A stretch of 32,862 nt of DNA from Corallococcus sp. CA053C (lineage in GTDB: Bacteria; Myxococcota; Myxococcia; Myxococcales; Myxococcaceae): contig NZ_RAWA01000057.1 of NCBI RefSeq assembly GCF_003611675.1, positions 1 to 32,862 on the forward strand. Direction: 5' to 3'. Both the position numbers and the translations under genes were made by a program. Below the pieces are notes generated by a model that had not been told where the DNA came from, searched no databases, and was given only the letters and a program-made list of their open reading frames with translations. This document shows, piece after piece, positions 1-7,023 of this stretch (its first letter is position 1; the number at the start of each line of letters is the position of its first letter).

Positions 1-1010
1 CCGCGGAGCTCGCGAGCCCCGAGGCCGCGACGGACTTCCTGCGCAACGTCGGAGCCTCCATCGTCAGCGCCGCGGGCCTGGTGCGCCGGGCGAACACGGC
101 GGATCCGCTCGCCTACCGGATGCTCCGCACCGGCCTGTGGCTGCACCTGTCACAGCCGCCCGCCCCCGGCGCCAACGGACGCACCTCGCTGCCCCCCTTC
201 CCTCCCGCGATGCGGGAGCGGCTGGAGCGCATGGCCACCCACTCCCGGTGGGCGGAGCTGCTCGAAGAGGCGGAGTCCGCGCTGGTGCAGCACCGCTTCG
301 CGCTGGAGTTGCAGCGCTACGTCGCCAACGCCCTGGCGGGGCTCGGCCCCACGCACGCCGCCGCACGCGAGGCGCTGGTGCTGGAGTTGACCGCGCTCCT
401 GCGCCGGATGCCTGGCGTGGTGGAGCTCATCACTTCGGATGGCACGCCCCTCACGGACGCCGCGACGAAGCAGTGGCTCAGCGCGGAGGTCCTGCCTCAG
501 CAGGGCGCGCCCACCGCGCCGCGCGCCCAGAACGTCTTCCTGCCGCCGCCCCAATTCGAGACACCGGCTGTCACCGGAGGGAGCGCGGCCCTGGAGGAAC
601 AGGCCCGCATCTTGTTTGACACCGGCAAACCCGAGGAGGCCCTCGCGCGGCTCCAGTCGGCGGTGAATGCGACGACCACCGGAAGGGCGCGTTTCATGGC
701 GCGCCTATCCCTGGCACGCATGTGTGCCAATTCCGGCAAACTCTTACTCGCCCAGACGCTGTTCGAGCAGCTCGACGCGGAGTGCAGCGCGAAGCAGTTG
801 GATGCATGGGAGCCGGCGCTCGCCGCCGCGTGCCTTGAAGGCTTGCTGACGTCTGTCATCGCCCAGGCAAAAGATGAGGGACGTCTGGAAATGAACCTAC
901 AGCTTCGTTATCGTCGTCTCGCGCAACTCGATGCACCGGCCGCGTTGCGCGTACGCGTCGAACGACTGGAAGCGACCGCGGCGTCCCAACCGGACCCGAC
1001 CGCCTCCTAA
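1..1010 (+). CDS. tssA: T6SS TssA-family protein, 5' end cut by the window edge
   Basis: TssA proteins cap the growing sheath or organise the T6SS baseplate. The frame is open to the left edge, so about 335 C-terminal residues are seen and the true start lies outside. A GTG at 81 is internal and should not be taken as the start. The stretch coding for RYVANALAGLG, then LRRMPGVVELITSDGTPLTD and a following QWL, matches the conserved block of the TssA type that includes Vibrio VasJ (VC_A0119 family). A proline-rich linker follows at about 480-560, then a helical C-terminal domain with TPR-like alternation. tssB follows after 27 bases, as expected in a T6SS operon. The family call is firm; the TssA subclass is inferred. 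Confidence 0.85.
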   Translation, partial: AELASPEAATDFLRNVGASIVSAAGLVRRANTADPLAYRMLRTGLWLHLSQPPAPGANGRTSLPPFPPAMRERLERMATHSRWAELLEEAESALVQHRFALELQRYVANALAGLGPTHAAAREALVLELTALLRRMPGVVELITSDGTPLTDAATKQWLSAEVLPQQGAPTAPRAQNVFLPPPQFETPAVTGGSAALEEQARILFDTGKPEEALARLQSAVNATTTGRARFMARLSLARMCANSGKLLLAQTLFEQLDAECSAKQLDAWEPALAAACLEGLLTSVIAQAKDEGRLEMNLQLRYRRLAQLDAPAALRVRVERLEATAASQPDPTAS

Positions 1011-1037
1011 CCCTTTCACCCCAGGAGAAAACCGAAG

Positions 1038-1550
1038 ATGAGCAAGGAAAACTCCGTCGCCCCGACCGAACGCGTCAACATCGTCTACAAGCCCGCCACC
1101 GGCAATGCGCAGGAGCAGGTGGAGCTGCCTCTGAAGACTCTCGTGATGGGAGACTTCACCGGCCGCGAGGACGACCGGCCGCTGGAGCAGCGCGCTCCCA
1201 TCAACGTCGACAAGAGCAACTTCAACGACGTGATGGCCCAGCAGGACCTGCGCGTCACGCTCTCCGCCGCCGACAAGCTCTCCAACGAGGCGGGCGCAAC
1301 CATGTCCGTCACGCTCGAGTTCAAGAGCCTGTCTGACTTCGCGCCCGAGAGCGTCGTCAACCAGGTGCCGGAGCTGAAGAAGCTGCTGGAATTGCGCGGC
1401 GCGCTCAACGCCCTCAAGGGGCCCCTGGGCAACCTCCCGGCCTTCCGCAAGAAGCTGCAGTCCATGCTGAACGACGAGGAAGGCCGCAAGAAGCTCATTG
1501 AGGAACTCGGAATCAAGCCGGAAGCCATCGCCGCCGCCCCGACCAAGTAA
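1038..1550 (+). CDS. tssB: T6SS contractile sheath small subunit TssB (VipA)
   Basis: TssB pairs with TssC to form the contractile sheath that drives the Hcp/VgrG tube out of the cell. The 170-residue product has the usual family length. It opens with the typical NIVYKPATG and LPLKTLVMGDFTG blocks, then the RAPINVDKSNFNDVM segment and a helical C-terminal part ending in a KKLIEELG-like segment. An AGGAG site sits at the expected distance before ATG 1038. It lies between tssA and tssC with short gaps, consistent with one transcript. Nothing is missing or unusual. Its sheath fragment is the part that ClpV acts on when the sheath is recycled. Confidence 0.97.
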   Translation: MSKENSVAPTERVNIVYKPATGNAQEQVELPLKTLVMGDFTGREDDRPLEQRAPINVDKSNFNDVMAQQDLRVTLSAADKLSNEAGATMSVTLEFKSLSDFAPESVVNQVPELKKLLELRGALNALKGPLGNLPAFRKKLQSMLNDEEGRKKLIEELGIKPEAIAAAPTK

Positions 1551-1568
1551 TCCGAAACGAGCGCGAAC

Positions 1569-3059
1569 ATGAGCACCCAGACCCAGACCCCCAATTCCGC
1601 AGCGGAAGCCGCGATCGCTCTCGGCTCCCCGTCGTTGCTCGACGAAATCCTCTCCGAGGCGAAGCTCAAGCCCAAGGACGAGGGCTATGACATCGCCAAG
1701 AAGGGCGTGCAGGCCTTCATCACGGAGATGCTGGCGCCGGACCGCGGCGAGGAGCGCATCGACAAGGCGCTGGTGGACGCGATGATCGCGGAGATCGACC
1801 AGCGCATGAGCGCGCAGGTCAATGAGATCCTCCATGACAAGCAGTTCCAGACGCTGGAGTCGTCCTGGCGCTCGCTCAAGTTCCTGGTGGACCGCGTGGA
1901 CTTCCGCGAGAACACCCGCGTGGAGATGCTCAACGTCTCCAAGGCGGACCTGCTCAAGGACTTCGACGACGCCCCGGAGGTCGTGAAGTCGGGCCTGTAC
2001 CGCATCGCGTACTCCAACGAGTACGGCGTCTTCGGCGGCAAGCCCTACGGGCTCATCACCGGCAACTACGACTTCGGGCCCGGCCCGCAGGACGTGGACC
2101 TGCTGCGCAAGTGCGCGTCCGTGGCGGCCATGGCGCACGCGCCGTTCATCGCCAACGCCAGCCCGGAGTTCTTCGGCGAGGAGAGCTTCCTCAACCTGCC
2201 GAACATGAAGGACCTCAAGTCCTTCTTCGAAGGCCCGCAGTACGCGCGCTGGCACTCCTTCCGGGAGAGCGAGGACGCGCGCTACGTGGGCCTGTGCCTG
2301 CCGCGCTTCCTGCTGCGCCTGCCGTACGGCGAGAAGACGGTGCCGGTGAAGGCGTTCAACTTCACCGAGGACGTCGTCGGCCACCACGACCGCTACCTGT
2401 GGGGCTACGCGTCCACGGCGTTCGCCACGCGCGTGACGGACTCGTTCGGCAAGTTCCGCTGGAGCCCGAACATCATCGGGCCCCAGTCCGGCGGCGCGGT
2501 GGAGACCCTGCCCCTGCACCAGTACGAGGCGATGGGGGAGATCCAGACGAAGATCCCCACGGAGGTCATGCTCACGGAGCGCCGCGAGTTCGAGCTCTCC
2601 GAGGAGGGCTTCATCGGCCTGGTGTTCCGCAAGGACGCGGACAACGCGGCGTTCTTCTCCGCCAACTCCACGCAGAAGCCCAAGTTCTTCGGCTCGTCGC
2701 CGGAGGGCAAGGCCGCGGAGACGAACTACCGGCTGGGCACGCAATTGCCCTACATGTTCATCATGACCCGCCTGGCGCACTACGTGAAGGTGCTGCAGCG
2801 CGAGCAGATTGGCAGCTGGAAGGAGCGCGCGGATTTGGAGCGCGAGCTCAACCAGTGGATGAGCCAGTACATCGCGGACATGGATGATCCGGCCCCCGCC
2901 GTGCGCTCGCGCCGTCCGCTGCGCGCCGCGCGGGTGACGGTCGAGGACGTGGAGGGCCAGCCGGGCTGGTACCGCTGCAACCTCCAGGTGCGCCCGCATT
3001 TCAAATACATGGGCGTGTCCTTCACGCTGTCGCTGGTTGGAAAGCTCGACAAGGAGTGA
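1569..3059 (+). CDS. tssC: T6SS contractile sheath large subunit TssC (VipB)
   Basis: TssC is the large sheath subunit that interlocks with TssB. The 496-residue product matches the usual length and keeps family signatures: ESSWRSLKFLVDRVDFRENTR near residue 95 written here only in part as SWRSLKFLVDR, the YGVFGGKPYGLITGNYDF block near residue 155, and a C-terminal PGWYRCNLQVRPHFKYMGV segment. It starts 18 bases after tssB. A 126-base gap separates it from hcp. In that gap I see no clear promoter, although hcp could have its own, because Hcp is needed in far greater amount than sheath assembly factors. Identification is secure. Confidence 0.97.
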   Translation: MSTQTQTPNSAAEAAIALGSPSLLDEILSEAKLKPKDEGYDIAKKGVQAFITEMLAPDRGEERIDKALVDAMIAEIDQRMSAQVNEILHDKQFQTLESSWRSLKFLVDRVDFRENTRVEMLNVSKADLLKDFDDAPEVVKSGLYRIAYSNEYGVFGGKPYGLITGNYDFGPGPQDVDLLRKCASVAAMAHAPFIANASPEFFGEESFLNLPNMKDLKSFFEGPQYARWHSFRESEDARYVGLCLPRFLLRLPYGEKTVPVKAFNFTEDVVGHHDRYLWGYASTAFATRVTDSFGKFRWSPNIIGPQSGGAVETLPLHQYEAMGEIQTKIPTEVMLTERREFELSEEGFIGLVFRKDADNAAFFSANSTQKPKFFGSSPEGKAAETNYRLGTQLPYMFIMTRLAHYVKVLQREQIGSWKERADLERELNQWMSQYIADMDDPAPAVRSRRPLRAARVTVEDVEGQPGWYRCNLQVRPHFKYMGVSFTLSLVGKLDKE

Positions 3060-3185
3060 GCCCCTCTCGTCTGAGATCGCCTGTCGTATCGCCCATGTAG
3101 TCGGGGGGCTCCATCACACCCGATCCGCCCTCCCGCGGGCCGGGTCCAACGCGCAAGAAGCCAAACGCGCACGAGGTGGCCGAAA

Positions 3186-3677
3186 ATGGCTGAGACAGTA
3201 CATCTGTTCCTGAAGGCGAACGGCAGCGAAATCAAGGGTGAGAGCACCCAGACGAGCCTGGGGCGCGAAGGCTCCATCGAGTGCGTCTACTACGAGCAGG
3301 AGGTCATCACGGCCCGCGAGGCGGGCTCCGGCCTGGCCACGGGGCGCCGCCAGTACCCGCCCCTGCTCATCCGCAAGCGCATCGACAAGAGTTCGCCGCT
3401 GCTCATGAAGGCGCTCGCGGAGAACCAGGTGGTGGAGGGCGTGCTGAAGTTCTTCCGCCCCAACCCCACCGGTGACGGCACCACCGAGCAGTTCTACACG
3501 GTGGGCTTCGCGCAGGGCCGCATCGGCAGCATCAAGCAGACGGTGCCCAACACCATCATCCCCGCCACCTCCACCGAGCCGCCCCTGGAGGAGGTCACCT
3601 TCGTGTTCCACACCATCAACTGGACGTACACGAACGGTGGCGTGACGCACGAGGATTCCTGGGCGACGCAGCGCTAG
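3186..3677 (+). CDS. hcp: T6SS inner tube protein Hcp (TssD)
   Basis: Hcp forms hexameric rings that stack into the tube inside the sheath and is exported with each firing. The 163-residue product shows the Hcp order: an N-terminal strand (VHLFLKANGSEIKGES), a central block with RRQYPPLLIRKRIDKSSPLL resembling the family's H-P-hydrophobic core, and a C-terminal strand VTFVFHTINWTYTNGG. A GAGGTGG ribosome site precedes ATG 3186. The gene is followed at once by a strong hairpin (3694-3722) that could set its transcript level apart from that of tssE onward. It is a structural Hcp; no effector domain is fused to it. Confidence 0.96.
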   Translation: MAETVHLFLKANGSEIKGESTQTSLGREGSIECVYYEQEVITAREAGSGLATGRRQYPPLLIRKRIDKSSPLLMKALAENQVVEGVLKFFRPNPTGDGTTEQFYTVGFAQGRIGSIKQTVPNTIIPATSTEPPLEEVTFVFHTINWTYTNGGVTHEDSWATQR

Positions 3678-3693
3678 TCGCAGCCTTCGCGGG

Positions 3694-3722
3694 GCGTCCT
3701 TCCACGGCTGCTGGAAGGACGC
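3694..3722 (+). terminator. Hairpin after hcp, possible partial terminator or mRNA stabiliser
   Basis: A perfect 11-bp stem (GCGTCCTTCCA pairing with TGGAAGGACGC) encloses a 7-base loop, 17 bases after the hcp stop and 22 bases before the tssE start. A short T-rich stretch (CCCTTTTG) follows at about 3732-3740 but does not touch the stem. This fits an attenuator or a 3' stabilising element that keeps hcp mRNA high while letting some transcription continue into tssE. The hairpin is seen directly; its role is inferred. Confidence 0.6.
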
Positions 3723-3743
3723 TTCGCGTCTGCCCTTTTGCCC

Positions 3744-4139
3744 ATGGCTGAACGAGGACTGCTCTCCCGTCTTGCCGCCGGTCAGGGCTCGCTGGTGTCC
3801 CAGGGGGACATCGTCGAGTCGGTGGCCGCGCACCTGCGCGTGCTGCTCAACACCCGTCGGGGCGAGTCCGCCGCGGCGCCGAACTTCGGCATCCTCGACT
3901 TCAACGACGTCGTGCACATGTACCCGTCCGCCATCCCGAGAATGCAGCAGTCCATCCGCATGGCCATCCAGGAGTTCGAGCCGCGCCTGAAGAGCGTGGT
4001 GGTGACCCACCAGCCCAACGAGGACGACCCGACGGCGCTGATGTTCGACATCAGCGCGCAGCTGTCCTGGCGGGGCCAGCGCGGCGCGCTGCGCTTCCAC
4101 ACGCACGTCCACCCGGGCGGCAAGGTGGACCTGTGGTGA
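3744..4139 (+). CDS. tssE: T6SS baseplate wedge protein TssE (gp25-like)
   Basis: TssE is the phage T4 gp25-like wedge part of the T6SS baseplate and nucleates sheath assembly. The product from ATG 3744 is 131 residues, normal for the family. A TTG at 3738 would add only two residues. The gp25 core is visible: an N-terminal helix with an SVAAHLRVLLNTRRGES-type segment, the conserved APNFGILDFNDV motif, and a C-terminal strand pattern with LRFHTHVHPGGKVDLW. It follows hcp and its hairpin and precedes tssF by 37 bases, the usual E-F-G order. Confidence 0.93.
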   Translation: MAERGLLSRLAAGQGSLVSQGDIVESVAAHLRVLLNTRRGESAAAPNFGILDFNDVVHMYPSAIPRMQQSIRMAIQEFEPRLKSVVVTHQPNEDDPTALMFDISAQLSWRGQRGALRFHTHVHPGGKVDLW

Positions 4140-4176
4140 GCCGGGGACACGCCACACCACGAGACGGGGGACGCGG

Positions 4177-5928
4177 ATGTTCAGCAAGTACTACCTGAGC
4201 GAGTTGTCCTACCTGCGGGAGATGGGCCGCGCCTTCGGGCTGGCGAATCCCAGCGTCGCGGGCCTGCTGGTGGAGCGCGGCGCGGACCCGGACGTGGAGC
4301 GGCTGCTGGAGGGCTTCGCCTTCCTCACCGCGCGCATCCGCGAGCGCCTGGACGACAACGTCCCGGAGATGGTGCACGGCCTCACGGAGTTGCTGCTGCC
4401 GCACTACCTGCGGCCGCTGCCCGCCACCACCATCGTGGAGTTCACCACGCAGGTGCGGGCGCTGCGCGGCCGCTCGCGCATCCCCGCGGGCGCGGAGGTG
4501 GCGTCGCAGCCGCTCGACGGCACGTCCTGCGTCTTCCGCACCACGGCGGACGTGGACCTGCTGCCGCTGACGCTCCAGGACGCGGTGTTGGACCGCTCGT
4601 CGCTGACGTCGCCCGTGCTGCGCCTGTCCTTCCAGACGCACGAGCAGGGCCGCGCGGAGGTGTTCCGCGCCGCGGGCGTGCGCCTGTTCATCCAGGGGGA
4701 GCTGTCCGCGAGCTCGCTCGTGCTGCTGTGGCTGCTGCGCTACTGCAAGGCCGTGCGCGTGCGCGGGGCCTCCGATACCGGCCCGGGCATCCGGCTGCCC
4801 CCGGACGCGGTGCGCGCCACGGGCTTCGAGCGCGACTTCAAGCTGCTGCCCTGGCCCAAGGCCACGGAGGGCTACCGGCTGCTCCAGGAGTACTTCACGC
4901 TGCCGGAGAAGTTCCTGTTCTTCGACGTGCGGGGGCTGGACGCGGGCGCCTCCATCGCGGAGGACAGGTTCGAGCTCGCCTTCGAGCTGGAGCGTCCGCC
5001 GCCCATGGACGCGCGCATCACGCGGGAGATGTTCCGGCTGCACTGCGCGCCGGTCATCAACCTGTTCCAGGTGCCCGCGGATCCCATCCTCCACCACGCG
5101 TTGGACCGCGAGCACCTGCTGCGGGCCGCGGACCTGCCGCCGCAGCACGCGGAGATCTACTCGGTGGACGCGGTGACGGGCATGCAGGCCGGCCGCAACG
5201 AGCGCCGCTCCTACCGGCCCTTCTTCGACTTCGAGCACACCCGGGGCGAGGGCGCGGAGACGTCCTTCTTCCGCGTGCGGCGCGTGCACTCGCCCATCGA
5301 CGACGGCATCGACACCTACCTCACGCTGGAGACGCCGCGCGACGTGGCGCCAACGCTGGGCTCGGAGGAGGTGCTCTCCATCGACCTGACGTGCACCAAC
5401 CGGTCCCTGCCCTCGCGGTTGCAGGTGGGCGACCTCACGGCCTCCACGTCGGCGTCGCCCACGCAGGCGAAGTTCAAGAACATCGCCCCGGTGAGCCGGC
5501 CCGCGCGGGCGCCCCTGGGGTCGGAGCTGCACTGGCGGCTCTTGTCGCACCTGGCCGTGAACCAGCGCTCGCTGTCGGACGCGGCGGCGCTGCGGCGGCT
5601 GTTGGACCTCTACAACTTCCAGGCGCTGGCGGACAACCTGGCCTCGCGCGCCAGCCGGCAGCGTGTGGACGCCGTGCGGGCGCTGAACGCGAAGCCCGTC
5701 ACGCGCTTCCTGGAGGGCGCGCCCCTGCGCGGCAACCTCACCGTCATCGACGTGGACGAGAAGAACTTCCAGGGCGTGGGAGACGCCTTCCTCTTCGGCT
5801 GCATCCTGGACGAACTGCTGGCGTCGAACGTGACCATCAACTCCTTCAGCGAGCTGAACGTCCGCCTCCACCCCTCTCAGACGGAGTTCTCGTGGCGCCC
5901 GAGGAACGGCTCCCAGCGCATCTCGTAG
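4177..5928 (+). CDS. tssF: T6SS baseplate protein TssF
   Basis: TssF with TssG and TssE makes the baseplate wedge that docks the tail onto the membrane complex. The 583-residue product has the family length and opens with the diagnostic YYLSELSYLREMGRAF and a following FAxxxP-like segment (FGLANPSVAG), then DPDVERLLEGFAFLTARIRERLDD. The C-terminal part carries the typical GxxFxxFG-like end (GDAFLFGCILDELLASNVTINSF). The 3' end overlaps tssG by 37 bases, suggesting translational coupling. No truncation or frameshift is seen. Confidence 0.97.
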   Translation: MFSKYYLSELSYLREMGRAFGLANPSVAGLLVERGADPDVERLLEGFAFLTARIRERLDDNVPEMVHGLTELLLPHYLRPLPATTIVEFTTQVRALRGRSRIPAGAEVASQPLDGTSCVFRTTADVDLLPLTLQDAVLDRSSLTSPVLRLSFQTHEQGRAEVFRAAGVRLFIQGELSASSLVLLWLLRYCKAVRVRGASDTGPGIRLPPDAVRATGFERDFKLLPWPKATEGYRLLQEYFTLPEKFLFFDVRGLDAGASIAEDRFELAFELERPPPMDARITREMFRLHCAPVINLFQVPADPILHHALDREHLLRAADLPPQHAEIYSVDAVTGMQAGRNERRSYRPFFDFEHTRGEGAETSFFRVRRVHSPIDDGIDTYLTLETPRDVAPTLGSEEVLSIDLTCTNRSLPSRLQVGDLTASTSASPTQAKFKNIAPVSRPARAPLGSELHWRLLSHLAVNQRSLSDAAALRRLLDLYNFQALADNLASRASRQRVDAVRALNAKPVTRFLEGAPLRGNLTVIDVDEKNFQGVGDAFLFGCILDELLASNVTINSFSELNVRLHPSQTEFSWRPRNGSQRIS

Positions 5929-6938
5929 AGGCCAGCCGCGAGCTCGCGGACGCCGCACCCCGGCTGGGGTTCTTTCCGCTCGTGGCCTACCTGGAGCGAC
6001 TGACGGAAGGCGCCGTGCGGGTGGGCGACGTGGGGCCGGTGAGCGAGGAGATGATCCGCTTCCGGCACGACCCTTCGCTGGGGTTCTCCTCCGGAGACGT
6101 GAGCAGCGTCACCCTGCGCGAGGTGCCCGTGCGCGCGGAGGAGCCGTCCGCGCGCCGTCCCCTCTTCGAGGTCGCCACGCGCTTCCTCGGGCTCACCGGC
6201 ACCGTCAGCCCGCTGCCCATGTACCTGGCGGAGGAGGTGGCGCAGGAGGATCCGGACCACGCCGTGCGGCGCGAGTTCCTGGACCTGTTCCACCACCGGC
6301 TCCTGTCCCTGCTCTACCGGCTGGAGGCCCGCTACCGCGTCACCAGCGAGTCCAACACGGGCTTCACGGACCAGTGGTCCCGGCGGCTGCTGGCGCTCGC
6401 GGGGTTCGACACCTACGAGCAGCACTCCGACAGCAAGCTGCCCATCGCGCGGCTGCTGAGGATCGTCCCGCTGCTGGCCAGCCAGGTGCGCACCGCGGAG
6501 AAGCTGGAGGTGGCGCTCCAGGAGGCGCTGGGCGGGGACCTGGAGGGAGCGACCGTCACCGTGCGCCAGTTCATGGGGCGGTGGGTGGACATCGACGCGC
6601 GCACGCGGCTGGGGCACTCGTTCCACCAGCTGGGCCGCAACATGCTCCTGGGCGGCAAGGCGTTCGATCGCACGGGGAAGATCCAGCTCGCCATCGGCCC
6701 GCTTCCGCCGCGCGCCTACAAGCGCCTGCTGCCGGACGGGGACCTGTTGCCGCTGGTGCGCGAGGTGATGGCGCTCTTCCTGCGCGACCCCCTGGAGTAC
6801 GAGCTGGAGCTGGGGCTCACCGAGAGCGTCCGTCAGACGTTCTTCCTTTCGATGCACAACCACAAGGCATCGCGGCTGGGCCGGGACACGTGGCTCGGCA
6901 ACGGCCAGCAGAACCGACTGAACGTCCCCGGCGCGTGA
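5892..6938 (+). CDS. tssG: T6SS baseplate protein TssG
   Basis: TssG is the second wedge protein of the T6SS baseplate and binds TssF. I place the start at GTG 5892, which has GGAG a few bases upstream and gives 348 residues, the normal family length. The much longer open frame to the left runs antiphase through tssF and is not coding. Visible family features are the FFPLVAYLERL opening, the RFRHDPSLGFSSGDV block, the central FLGLTGTVSPLPMYLAEEV motif and the C-terminal LGRNMLLGGKAFDRTGKIQL block. It overlaps tssF by 37 bases and is followed after 82 bases by clpV. Confidence 0.95.
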   Translation: MAPEERLPAHLVEASRELADAAPRLGFFPLVAYLERLTEGAVRVGDVGPVSEEMIRFRHDPSLGFSSGDVSSVTLREVPVRAEEPSARRPLFEVATRFLGLTGTVSPLPMYLAEEVAQEDPDHAVRREFLDLFHHRLLSLLYRLEARYRVTSESNTGFTDQWSRRLLALAGFDTYEQHSDSKLPIARLLRIVPLLASQVRTAEKLEVALQEALGGDLEGATVTVRQFMGRWVDIDARTRLGHSFHQLGRNMLLGGKAFDRTGKIQLAIGPLPPRAYKRLLPDGDLLPLVREVMALFLRDPLEYELELGLTESVRQTFFLSMHNHKASRLGRDTWLGNGQQNRLNVPGA

Positions 6939-7005
6939 CCTTCGCGCCACCGGCTCCCTGGGGCTCACGGCCCCCGGGGAACCCGGACCCCCGTTTCATG
7001 CCGTC

Positions 7006-7023
7006 GAGGAGGGTGTTCCCATC
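7006..7023 (+). promoter_or_regulatory. Strong ribosome binding site preceding an ATC codon
   Basis: GAGGAGG at 7006-7012 is followed by 8 bases and then ATC at 7021. An ATG at 6998 lies in another frame and upstream of this site. No ATG, GTG or TTG exists in the clpV frame between the upstream in-frame stop at 6919 and GTG 7201. The site therefore decides the likely clpV start. A sequencing error is the other explanation. Confidence 0.6.

Noticed and set aside
897-2999. 700-codon open frame on the minus strand across tssB and tssC
   Set aside because: It runs opposite to two certain genes, is rich in Arg, Leu, Val and His as expected from antisense GC-rich codons, and shows no domain.
4728-5891. 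Long open extension upstream of tssG in the same frame
   Set aside because: It lies antiphase inside tssF and has Ala/Arg/Gly-rich shadow composition; TssG family length and a ribosome site support GTG 5892.
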